A stretch of DNA of 64,000 nt from Brevundimonas sp. G8 (GTDB lineage: Bacteria > Pseudomonadota > Alphaproteobacteria > Caulobacterales > Caulobacteraceae): contig NZ_LR732816.1 in NCBI RefSeq assembly GCF_902506205.1, positions 2,590,537 through 2,654,536 of the forward strand, written 5' to 3'. A model generated the notes under the pieces. That model saw only the letters and a program-made list of their open reading frames with translations. It was not told the origin of the DNA and ran no database searches. The translations under genes and the position numbers were made by a program. Numbering within the stretch: position 1 is the first letter of the stretch; every line of letters starts with the position of its first letter. Below are positions 38,701-47,159 of this stretch, piece after piece.

Positions 38701-38720
38701 ACACCCCTGGGGAGGGGCGT
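38701..38720 (+). promoter_or_regulatory. Ribosome-binding site with possible sequestering hairpin
   Basis: GGAGGGG at 38711-38717 is the Shine-Dalgarno sequence, 10 bases before ATG 38728. The CCCC at 38704-38707 can pair with the purine run, so the riboswitch could act on translation. No U-run terminator is visible between the aptamers and the start. Confidence 0.5.
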
Positions 38721-38727
38721 CATCTTT

Positions 38728-41442
38728 ATGAGGACCATCGCCTTGTCTCGTCTCAACCGCCATCTGACCACCTGCTGCAGCGCCATCGCCCTTCTCTCGT
38801 GCGCCGGCATCGCTCACGCACAGGACGCCCAAACGGCTCAAGAAGCCGCCGCCTCGGTGGACGACATCGTCGTCACCGCGTCCCGGATCGACCGGGCCGG
38901 CTTCCAGGCGCCCACGCCCACCATCCATCTGACGGCCGAGGATCTTTCGGTCGGCGCACGCTCCAACATCGCGGCTGCGCTGAACGACATGCCTCAGTTC
39001 AAGGCCAGCAGCTCGCCCCAAACCACCGGCACAAACACCGGCGCGGGCAATGCACCGGTCGACCTGCGCGGCTTGGGGATCAACCGCACGCTGGTCCTGA
39101 TCGACGGGCGCCGGGCGTCGAGCGAGAACGACCTCAACAGCATTCCGTCCGTTCTGGTGAAGAGCGTGGACGTCGTCACCGGCGGCGCATCCGCAGCCTG
39201 GGGATCAGGCGCTGTCGCCGGCGTGGTGAACATCGGCATCGACCGCTTCTTCACGGGCGGCAAGCTGGGCGCCGAATACGGCATCTCGTCCTTCGATGAC
39301 GCCGAACAGCAACGTTTCGAGGCCGCATGGGGCACGCCGTTCGCCAACGACCGCGGTCATTTCGTCATCGGAGGCGAATATCTGGACAATGACGGTGTCG
39401 TCCCCAAGACCTCGCGTCCGTCCATCGGTCGCTGGGCCCAGGTCTCGAATGGCGCGGGCGGATTCGTCACTGTTCCCAACGTCGGCTTCTCCAACGCGGC
39501 CTACGGCGGTCTGATCATGTCCGGCGTGAACGCCGGCAAGGTGTTCAACCCCGACGGCACGCTGCGCGCCTTCAACTATGGCACGGTGGTCGGCACGAAT
39601 ACGGTTGGCGGCGAAGGACCGTCGAACGATGACCTCAGCCCCCTGGTCACGCCCCAGCGGCGTTACACTGGTCTGGCCAGCGCCACCTACGAGCTTTCCG
39701 ACAAACTGCGCCTGACCGCCGATGTCCGTCATTCGCGGATGTGGAACAACTACATCTGGTTCGGCGACCACAACCGCGGCAATCTGACGATCAAGAACGA
39801 CAACGCCTTCCTGTCGACGGCGATCAAGCAGCAGATGGCGGCGGCGGGCCAGACCTCGTTCACCATGGGCCGCTTCAACTCCGACCTGTCCTATTCGACC
39901 ATCGACTTCGAGCGGGTCACGACCCAGGCGACCATCGCCCTGGACGGCGAGTTCGGCGACAACTGGCGCTGGGGCGCCTATTACAGCCACGGCGAATACG
40001 AGAATAATATCGACACGCCCGGCTTCCTGCTGACCACCAACTACGCCCAGGCGGTCGACTCGGTCATCAGCCCCGTCACCAATCAGCCCGTCTGCCGCGT
40101 GACCCTGACCAACGCCAACTCCGGCTGCGTGCCGATCAACCTCTTCGGCCTGGGCGCGCCGTCTCAGGAAGCCATCGACTACGTCACCGGCACGCCCCAG
40201 CAGCGCACGACCACCAAGCTGGATGTCGCCGGCGTCAGCCTGCGCGGCGAGCCCTTCAGCCTACCTGCGGGGGATGTGTCGATCGCCGTCGGTCTGGAGG
40301 CCCGCAAGGAGCAGACCGATCAGCGCGTGGGTGAACTGGACGCGGCCAAGGCCTTCCAGACCTTCAGCTTCTCGGCCATGTCGGGCGAGTTCACCGTCAA
40401 GGAAGCCTTCGGTGAGATCCTGGTGCCGATCGTTCGCGACCTGCCGGTCCTGAACAATCTTGAGTTCAACGCCGCTGCCCGCATCTCTGACTACGACACC
40501 ACGGGCTCGATCTGGTCGTGGAAGGTCGGCGCGACCAACGAGTTCTTCCCGGGTTTCCGGGGGCGCATCACCCAGTCGCGCGACATCCGTTCGGCCAACC
40601 TGACCGAGCTCTACACCACCACCACGACCGGCTATAACAACATCAACGACCCGCTGAAGGGCCAGACCGTCTACACGCTGAACAACGGCGGGGGTAACCC
40701 GAACCTGGCGCCGGAAACGGCGGACACCCTGACGCTGGGACTGACCTATTCGCCCCCGTCGATCCCCGGCCTGAACATGTCGGTCGACTACTACAACATC
40801 AAGATCGACGACGTGATCACCACGATCGCACCGCAGGATCTGGTCAGCCGCTGCTTCAACGGGAACACCGCACTTTGCGCCAATGTCGACCGTGACGCCT
40901 CGGGCAATCTGATCCGCACCCGGTCCACCTATGTGAACCTGGCCGAGTATCAGACCGATGGCATCGACGCCGAAGTGTCCTATTCGTCGCCGGCGGACCT
41001 GTGGGTTCCGGGCGCGACCGGACGGGTGAAGATGCGCCTGGTCGGGACCTGGGTGAACAGCCTGACGACGGACGACGGCATCTCCGAGATCGAATACGTC
41101 AAGTCGCAGGGTTACGCCTTCGGCCTGGGCGTGCCGGAACTGCGGGTCAACGCCAGCCTGGGCTGGCAGGGCGAGGTGTTCGGCGCAAACCTGCGCGCTC
41201 GCTACATCTCGGAAGGCGTCTACAACAGCACCGTCAAGATCGTGAACAACGACATCGACGCCTTCACTTACGTCGATCTTGGGCTGACGGCCGATCTGGC
41301 CCACTACGGCGCCGACGGCGTCGAGCTCTACGCCAATGCGACCAACCTGTTCGACAAGTCGCCTCCGGATGGGTCGCTCTTCTCTCCGTACTACGACGTC
41401 GTCGGTCGGTACGTCACGGTAGGCGCGCGTTACCGCTTCTAG
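38728..41442 (+). CDS. TonB-dependent outer membrane receptor
   Basis: A 904-residue receptor: signal peptide (about 1-31, ending AHAQ), TonB-box-like DDIVVTASRI (about 44-53), plug domain (about 60-180, with VDLRGLGINRTLVLIDGRR split here as RGLGINRTLVLIDGRR and GGASAAWGSGAVAGVVNI) and a 22-strand-type barrel ending in YVTVGARYRF with the expected terminal Phe. It imports a large or scarce substrate across the outer membrane using TonB energy. Preceded by a glycine riboswitch and followed by an exported S9 peptidase and amidohydrolase, so a peptide or amino-acid conjugate is a plausible ligand (inference). Confidence 0.93.
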   Translation: MRTIALSRLNRHLTTCCSAIALLSCAGIAHAQDAQTAQEAAASVDDIVVTASRIDRAGFQAPTPTIHLTAEDLSVGARSNIAAALNDMPQFKASSSPQTTGTNTGAGNAPVDLRGLGINRTLVLIDGRRASSENDLNSIPSVLVKSVDVVTGGASAAWGSGAVAGVVNIGIDRFFTGGKLGAEYGISSFDDAEQQRFEAAWGTPFANDRGHFVIGGEYLDNDGVVPKTSRPSIGRWAQVSNGAGGFVTVPNVGFSNAAYGGLIMSGVNAGKVFNPDGTLRAFNYGTVVGTNTVGGEGPSNDDLSPLVTPQRRYTGLASATYELSDKLRLTADVRHSRMWNNYIWFGDHNRGNLTIKNDNAFLSTAIKQQMAAAGQTSFTMGRFNSDLSYSTIDFERVTTQATIALDGEFGDNWRWGAYYSHGEYENNIDTPGFLLTTNYAQAVDSVISPVTNQPVCRVTLTNANSGCVPINLFGLGAPSQEAIDYVTGTPQQRTTTKLDVAGVSLRGEPFSLPAGDVSIAVGLEARKEQTDQRVGELDAAKAFQTFSFSAMSGEFTVKEAFGEILVPIVRDLPVLNNLEFNAAARISDYDTTGSIWSWKVGATNEFFPGFRGRITQSRDIRSANLTELYTTTTTGYNNINDPLKGQTVYTLNNGGGNPNLAPETADTLTLGLTYSPPSIPGLNMSVDYYNIKIDDVITTIAPQDLVSRCFNGNTALCANVDRDASGNLIRTRSTYVNLAEYQTDGIDAEVSYSSPADLWVPGATGRVKMRLVGTWVNSLTTDDGISEIEYVKSQGYAFGLGVPELRVNASLGWQGEVFGANLRARYISEGVYNSTVKIVNNDIDAFTYVDLGLTADLAHYGADGVELYANATNLFDKSPPDGSLFSPYYDVVGRYVTVGARYRF

Positions 41443-41460
41443 TTCGGGTAGCGCGCTCCC

Positions 41461-41510
41461 GGTCGCCGGCTTCGTTCTCCCGATCGGGAGCCGGCGACCC
41501 CTTCTTCTTT
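41461..41510 (+). terminator. Strong hairpin between receptor and S9 peptidase
   Basis: Perfect 11-bp arms GGTCGCCGGCT (41461-41471) and AGCCGGCGACC (41489-41499), followed by the pyrimidine-rich CCTTCTTCTTTC. A nested CTCCC/GGGAG stem is an alternative. Likely a partial terminator that lowers expression of the downstream genes relative to the receptor. Confidence 0.6.
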
Positions 41511-41529
41511 CCCCCAGTTCACGGTCTGA

Positions 41530-43473
41530 ATGATGATCTCTCGTCTCCCGCTGGCCCTCGCGCTCGCCATTTCCGCAGCGCCCGCCGCCTTCGCCGAAGC
41601 GCCCAAACCGGCTGCGATTGTGGCCGATGGCCTGCCGGCGGTGCCGGACGATCTGGTCGCCGCGACCCAACCCTATCTTCAGGCGCGCCGCGCCGCCTTC
41701 CTGGGGTGGAACGCCGCCGACCGATCCATGCTGGTCAAGACCCGGTTCGGCGCTACGGACCAGCTTCACGTCGTCGCCGGTCCCGACGGCGCACGCACCC
41801 AGATCAGTTTCGAGGCGGAGCCGATCCTGGCCGGCGCCCTGTCGCCGTCCGGCCAGACCCTGTTGGTCCAGAAGGACAATGGCGGGGACGAGTTCTACCA
41901 GCTCTACACCCTGACCGGCGGCCGCCTGACCCGCATCACCGACGGCAAGAGCCGCAACTGGTTCGGCGCCTGGAGCCCGGACGGCAAACGCGTCGGCTAT
42001 GCCTCGTCGCGCCGCAACGGCGCGGACATGGATCTGTATGTCGTCGATCCTGAAAATCCCTCGACCGACCGTCTGGTGGCGCAGGTGTCCGGCGGCGGCT
42101 GGAACATCGCCGACTTCTCCAGGGACGGGACCAAGGCCCTGGTCCTGAACCGGATGTCGATAAACAACGCCGTGGTCTATGAGCTGGACTTGGCGTCCGG
42201 CCGCATGACCCCGCTGACCGATCCGGCGGCCCAGGTCTCCTATGTCGATCCCAAATATGCGGCCGACGGCACGGTCTGGGCGACGTCCAACAAGGATTCC
42301 GACTTCTTGCGCCTGGGACGGATCGGGCAGGGCGGTTTCGCGCCCGTCAGCACCGAGACCCGGTGGGATGTCAGCGACTACGCCCTGGCGCCGGACGACA
42401 GCTTCATCGCCTACGCCGTGAACGAGGCGGGCGTCTCTCGGCTCAAGGTCATGGATGTCGCCACGGGGGCGGTCCGCGTCGTCTCCGGCCTGCCTGACGG
42501 CGTCATCCCCTACAGCATCGGCCCGTCCATCGACATCGCGCCATGGGGGGCGATCGGGCTGAGCCTGTCGTCCGCTCGCGTGTCGGGCGACGCCTTCTCA
42601 ATCGATCCCACGACGCTGGCCGTCACCCAATGGACCCACAGCGAGACCGGCGGCCTGGACCCCGCGATCAACATCGAACCCAAGCTGGTGGAGGTGAAAA
42701 GCTTCGACGGCGAGACCGTTTCCGGCTTCCTCTATCAACCTGACCCCGCCAAATTCCCCGGCAAGCGCCCCCTGATCGTCGACATTCACGGCGGCCCGGA
42801 AGGCCAGACCCGACCCGACTTCCTGGGCTCGCAGAACTATCTGCTGAATGAGCTCGGCGTGGCGATCTTCTTCCCCAATGTACGGGGGTCCTCGGGCTAC
42901 GGCACGCGCTTCGTCAACTTGGACAACGGCCCGTTCCAGCGCGAGAATTCGGTCAAGGACGTAGGCGCCTTCCTCGACGCGCTGGAGGTGGATCCCAATC
43001 TCGACGCCTCACGGTTCGCCGTGACCGGCGTCTCTTACGGCGGCTATATGTGCTACGCCACGGCGGTGCATTACAGCGACCGGCTGAAGGGGGCGAACTG
43101 CTACGTCGCCATCTCCAACTTCGTCACCTTCTTGGAAAACACCCAGTCGTATCGGCGCGACCTGCGACGCGTCGAATACGGCGACGAGCGTGATCCGGCC
43201 CAGCGCGCCCAGCTTCAGGCGATCTCGCCCCTGACCAGCGTTGACAAGATCACCATTCCCCTGCTGGTCGCCACAGGCGGCAACGACCCCCGCGTTCCCG
43301 CGTCCGAAGCCGATCAGATCGTCAGCGCGGTCCGCAGCAACGGCGGCACGGCCTGGCACCTGCTGGCGCAGAACGAGGGTCACGGTTTCCACAAGAAGGA
43401 AAACGAGGACTACTATTTCTGGACCAGCCTGTTGTTCTGGAAACAGACCTTGCTGGGCGACGCCGCGCGCTGA
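41530..43473 (+). CDS. Exported S9 family (prolyl-oligopeptidase/dipeptidyl-peptidase) serine peptidase
   Basis: A 647-residue peptidase with a signal peptide (about 1-22, ending AFA), a beta-propeller region with DGKRVGYASSRRNG repeats (about 60-380) and an alpha/beta-hydrolase domain. Catalytic triad: Ser in TGVSYGGYM (about 500), Asp in ATGGNDPRVP and His in NEGHGFHKKEN. It cleaves short peptides in the periplasm. Position after the receptor suggests it digests what the receptor imports (inference). Confidence 0.93.
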   Translation: MMISRLPLALALAISAAPAAFAEAPKPAAIVADGLPAVPDDLVAATQPYLQARRAAFLGWNAADRSMLVKTRFGATDQLHVVAGPDGARTQISFEAEPILAGALSPSGQTLLVQKDNGGDEFYQLYTLTGGRLTRITDGKSRNWFGAWSPDGKRVGYASSRRNGADMDLYVVDPENPSTDRLVAQVSGGGWNIADFSRDGTKALVLNRMSINNAVVYELDLASGRMTPLTDPAAQVSYVDPKYAADGTVWATSNKDSDFLRLGRIGQGGFAPVSTETRWDVSDYALAPDDSFIAYAVNEAGVSRLKVMDVATGAVRVVSGLPDGVIPYSIGPSIDIAPWGAIGLSLSSARVSGDAFSIDPTTLAVTQWTHSETGGLDPAINIEPKLVEVKSFDGETVSGFLYQPDPAKFPGKRPLIVDIHGGPEGQTRPDFLGSQNYLLNELGVAIFFPNVRGSSGYGTRFVNLDNGPFQRENSVKDVGAFLDALEVDPNLDASRFAVTGVSYGGYMCYATAVHYSDRLKGANCYVAISNFVTFLENTQSYRRDLRRVEYGDERDPAQRAQLQAISPLTSVDKITIPLLVATGGNDPRVPASEADQIVSAVRSNGGTAWHLLAQNEGHGFHKKENEDYYFWTSLLFWKQTLLGDAAR

Positions 43474-43504
43474 GCCCCGACCGGCGCCGTTCAGAAAACC
43501 GTTC

Positions 43505-44500
43505 ATGACCTTCAAACGCATCGTCGCGGCGAGCGCGGTTTCGGCCGCGCTCCTTGCCGCGCCCGTGATGGCGCAGAGCCGCACGCCGGTTCACACCGAC
43601 CATCACGTCCACGTCCATTCGCCCGCGATTCTGGAGATCCTGCCGGCCTATTGCAGCAGTCCGGGGCGTATCGGCGCCTGCGATCCGGCCTTCGTCGAGC
43701 CGCTGACGGCCGATGATCTGCTGGCGGACATGGACGAGGCGGGCGTCCAGACGGCCTGGATGATGTCCACCGCCTATCTGGCCGAAAGCCCGATGATGGT
43801 TCCTGCGCTGGCCGACGCCGCGACGCGGGTTCACGACGCCAACGCCTTCACCGTCGCCACGGCGGCGGCGCATCCGGGGCGGTTGGTCGCTTTCGTCTCG
43901 GTCAATCCGCTGGCGCCCGATGCTCTGGCGGAAATTCGGGCGTGGAAGGACGCCCCCTACGCCCAGGGATTGAAGCTGCACCTGACCAACTCGGGTGTCG
44001 ATCTGCGCAATCCCGACCACGTCCGTCGCCTGGCGGTCGTTTTCGAGGCCGCATCGGACGCCCGGCTGACCATCATGATCCACATGCGCACTCGAGCGGA
44101 AGACTACGGCGCGCCCGATGTTCGAATCTTCGTCGAACAGGTTCTGCCCCACGCCCGCAACATCCCCGTCGTCATCGCTCATTCCGGCGGCTGGGGCGGC
44201 TTGGACGATAACACCTGGAACGCGCTGGAGGGATTTCGAGAAGTCCTGGCGGAACGGCCTAACACTGCGCCCAACCTGTTCTTCGACCTAGCCCAGGTCT
44301 TCGACTCCGATACGTCGCCCGACAACCGCGCTCGACTGGTCGATGTCATGCGGAGCGTCAGCATCGGCCGCTTCGTGCCGGGTTCCGACTGGCCGTTTTC
44401 CGGTCCGCTGGACGACTATCTGAAAAACGCGATGAGCTTGTTGCCGCTGTCGTCACAGGAGACGACAGCCTTGCGGCAACGGCGCATTGTGATGAGGTAA
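43505..44500 (+). CDS. Exported amidohydrolase-2 family hydrolase
   Basis: A 331-residue TIM-barrel hydrolase with a signal peptide (about 1-23, ending VMAQ). Metal-site residues: HxH in HTDHHVHVHS, Lys region GLKLHLTNSGVD, His in IMIHMRTRAED and IAHSGGWGG, and Asp in PGSDWPFSG. The family hydrolyses C-N bonds or decarboxylates. Third gene after the riboswitch, 31 bases after the peptidase; acting on acylated or cyclic peptides is possible. ATG 43505 places the signal peptide correctly. Confidence 0.85.
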   Translation: MTFKRIVAASAVSAALLAAPVMAQSRTPVHTDHHVHVHSPAILEILPAYCSSPGRIGACDPAFVEPLTADDLLADMDEAGVQTAWMMSTAYLAESPMMVPALADAATRVHDANAFTVATAAAHPGRLVAFVSVNPLAPDALAEIRAWKDAPYAQGLKLHLTNSGVDLRNPDHVRRLAVVFEAASDARLTIMIHMRTRAEDYGAPDVRIFVEQVLPHARNIPVVIAHSGGWGGLDDNTWNALEGFREVLAERPNTAPNLFFDLAQVFDSDTSPDNRARLVDVMRSVSIGRFVPGSDWPFSGPLDDYLKNAMSLLPLSSQETTALRQRRIVMR

Positions 44501-44679
44501 GGGCTGCGCGAGAGCGGGTCAAAACCGACATTTCGCCTGGGGGTTACAGGGGAGCGGGACCGTCGGCCTCGTGAACGGGCGGAAGGTCCGATTCTGACTC
44601 ATGTGAGATGTTCAGGATGTGCGCTTTTCGGTATGCGCGGAAGCGCACAGCACTCTACCGCTGGCAAGCCTGAGACACC

Positions 44680-45725
44680 TTAATTGGAGAGCGGGCACAC
44701 CGCTTCGGTCGGCGAACGCCAATCCTCAGTCAGAAGGTCACGCGCTATCCGCCATGCCCGGTCGCGGCGCTGGTCCTGTTCGAGCGCCAAGGGCGGTGCC
44801 GGGCAATCCGGCTGAACGCCTCTATCCCGGGGTAGGCCGGGCCGGTTCATCCGAAACAGCAGCAACGGGATCTTGAGGTCCATGTGGCTGTTCGGCAGTT
44901 CGAGATCCCAGCTATAGCCGCTCTTATTGCCCTCATGGGCGCCGCCGACCTCCTCGCCGACGACACGCCGCGTCGGACATGGTAGAGTATTGAGGCCAGC
45001 TCGGCCCCGCCCGACAATGTACTTCCGCCTGCCAACACCACCAGTCGACCCTTGAACACCGGCGACGACGGCGTCCAGCGTGACATCAGGCCTAGGGGCG
45101 GGGCGTTGCGGCGGGTCAGGCGCCTGTTCCAGAGCCGTCTTTGTCGGGGCAGACCCTCCGCCTCGAAGACGTCCGTTTCGAACGTCCGGCCGCTCAGGCT
45201 CCTGACCGAGATGTGCTGGCCGCGCGCCTCGACCTTCGCATAGCGATGCAAAGGCCGCTCAACGAGGTAAGAAAACAGTACGGCTTTGTTCGGTTCAGAT
45301 CCGCCCCCGTTCTCGCGCAGGTCGAGGATCAGATCGCGTGCGCCCCTCTGTTCGAGATCCTGGAAGATCGCGTGAATGGCGTCGGCGAAGGTGGTTCCGG
45401 CCGCCCTTATCCGCCGGTTGCTGAAGGTCGGCACGGCCAGATAGGCAGTGTTGTCATCGAGCCATTCCAGCGTTGGCAGGGAAGGACCCTCGGGCGCCGA
45501 CTGCGGCCGGGCGCTCGCCGGTACGCCCGGCAGATCGCGGGCATGTCGCCCGGCGCCATCCTCATACTCGACCCGGAATACGTCCTGAGGCCCACGCAGC
45601 CTGTAGAGGATAGACGCAAACCCGCGCCCTGAGGCGTCCCGCATCGCGCCGGTGCGGATGACGCCGTCGTGGGGTGTGACCGAGGCGATTTGCTGAGTCA
45701 GTTCGGGTTCCTCGACCCCGTCGAC
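44680..45725 (-). pseudogene. S41 family peptidase remnant (5'-truncated and frameshifted)
   Basis: Seen: the PDZ-like start is lost; LWSRR-free core includes AYLAVPTFSNRRI, ARDLILDLRENGGGSEPNKA and the catalytic serine region VVLAGGSTLSGGAELAS, all S41 (tail-specific/tricorn-like) marks. Around 44960 the frame shifts: the tail GEEVGGAHEGNKSGYSWDL continues in another frame to the stop TAA at 44680-44682, consistent with one missing base. The right end stops at about 45725, where similarity changes to a GH3 fragment on the other strand. The 179 bases left of it, 44501-44679, contain nothing recognisable. Confidence 0.75.
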
Positions 45726-46034
45726 CGAAATCCCGTCGGCACCGCTCGCGTCGCCGTAGCCAACACCGGGGCACGCACAGGAGACGAGACGGCTCAGCTC
45801 CACATCCATCAGCGGGCAGGGCGTACGGCTCGTCCGATCCGCGAACTGAAGTGTTTTCAGCGCTTCACCCTGGCCCGCGGCGAACGCCGCACGCTGACAT
45901 TCACCTTGGGCGACGCGGAGCTGAAATACTGGAGCGGCGCCGAGCGTAAATGGGTGGTCGATCCAGGCCTGTTCGACATCTGGATCGGCGGCGATTCTCA
46001 AGCTGCCTTGCACGCCACTTTTGAGTTGCGTTGA
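45720..46034 (+). pseudogene. GH3 beta-glucosidase remnant (C-terminal fibronectin-like domain only)
   Basis: About 104 residues survive: TARVAVANTGARTGDETAQL, RPIRELKCFQRFTLARGERR, TLTFTLGDAELKYWSG and the end VVDPGLFDIWIGGDSQ...FELR, followed by a stop. This is the Fn3-like domain that closes GH3 beta-glucosidases such as BglX. The catalytic domains, normally 600 residues upstream, are missing. The fragment begins where the S41 remnant on the opposite strand ends. Confidence 0.75.
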
Positions 46035-46481
46035 TCGGTCCCGGTCAGGCTGGCTCAATCAGCCCGTTCTGTCTGGCGATCGAACGGCTGATTGGGGAAC
46101 CGCAGCAAAGACATGTTCGGTGAAGATCATGGACTGGTTCGTCGTTCACGACTGGACGGCGGGGTTTGAGGCCCTAAACGTGGTCGAAACTTAGCCTATC
46201 CATGATCGCCTGAAGGTATTGAAGATCCGGGACTGAAGAACGGCCGTGGATCAGAGGCTGCGTTCGGAGGCGGCTGGAAGCCGCCGACGTCGCCGTGGCC
46301 AAGGTGGTCGCCGTGGACGATTTCGCATCTGAAGAGTTCAAACGTTTCACAACGTCGCGCCTTAAAAAGACAAACCTAGGAAGCGGCGGAATAGGCCGCA
46401 AGCCCGTTCTGCGATGGCTTGAGCGCCTCAGTTCGGACCGCACGTATCGATCCAGCACGCGAGCAGTGCTAGGTCGTTTGC
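46035..46481. other. Gene-free stretch between the GH3 remnant and the next gene
   Basis: 447 bases without a convincing gene. Frames exist on both strands but lack family marks and start signals. Apart from the hairpin at 46057-46093 I see nothing. It may be further debris of the rearrangement. Confidence 0.4.
46057..46093 (+). terminator. Hairpin after the GH3 fragment
   Basis: AATCAGCCCGTTC (46057-46069) pairs with GAACGGCTGATT (46082-46093), one bulged base, 12-base loop. It may be the old terminator of the GH3 gene. There is no T-run. Confidence 0.4.
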
Positions 46482-47159
46482 ATGAGCGCATTGTCTTTCG
46501 TCTTCTACTGTCTGGCCTATCATCCTGTGCTTGTGATGATCGCCGCTTTGGTCGGGACGGTCGCGATCATGCTTTTTCGCGCCCTTCGCAGAGGCGGCAG
46601 TCGGGGGCTGATCTTCGCCCTGGCGGTGTTTGTGGTGGGCATGATCAATGTCTTCACGGGCCAGTTTCTGAACGCCGCCTTCCTCAACGCTGTCGGAACG
46701 CGGGGCGAAGGGGTGATCACGGATGCCCAAGAGACAGCGTCGCGACTCAACGACATGCCGGTCTGGCGATATGAGGCCGTGGTCCGGACGCAAGACGGGC
46801 CCGATCAGCGGGCGCGCTTCTCCACTCTTTCGGCAACCCTTTGGCCGATACGGAACGAGATTCTGGTGCCGCCGCTGGGGGAACGGTTTGCGGCCAAGTT
46901 TGTCCCCGGCTTCGCGCGAAACTTCGTCATCCTGACGGATGAGACGCCGTCTGGACGACGGCGTCTGTTGGCCGAGTGGCGTGCGCCTGTCGATATCGCC
47001 GAGCGCCGGGTGCGCGCCAGCCCCGCCAATCGTGAGTTCCGAACCGAGTACCGAGAGGCCCTGACACTCTTCCTGCGCGAGCATGCGGATGCCGATCCTG
47101 CGCTGACGGCTGAGTTCCAGGCGCGCTTGACGGAGCTGAATGCGTCGAGGCCGGAATGA
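46482..47159 (+). CDS. Hypothetical membrane protein coupled to a di-haem cytochrome
   Basis: A 225-residue protein with two hydrophobic helices in the first 70 residues (FVFYCLAYHPVLVMIAALVG and LIFALAVFVVGMINVFTGQF) and a soluble, probably periplasmic domain with VWRYEAVVRTQDGPDQRARF and PGFARNFVILTDE. The soluble part may adopt a small beta fold like DUF3592 proteins, but I am not certain. It overlaps the cytochrome gene by ATGA, so it likely shares its function. Confidence 0.7.
   Translation: MSALSFVFYCLAYHPVLVMIAALVGTVAIMLFRALRRGGSRGLIFALAVFVVGMINVFTGQFLNAAFLNAVGTRGEGVITDAQETASRLNDMPVWRYEAVVRTQDGPDQRARFSTLSATLWPIRNEILVPPLGERFAAKFVPGFARNFVILTDETPSGRRRLLAEWRAPVDIAERRVRASPANREFRTEYREALTLFLREHADADPALTAEFQARLTELNASRPE

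Noticed and set aside
45669..46034. Independent small gene starting at 45669
   Set aside because: The first residues are the antisense of the S41 fragment; only the part from about 45720 resembles GH3, so it is a remnant.
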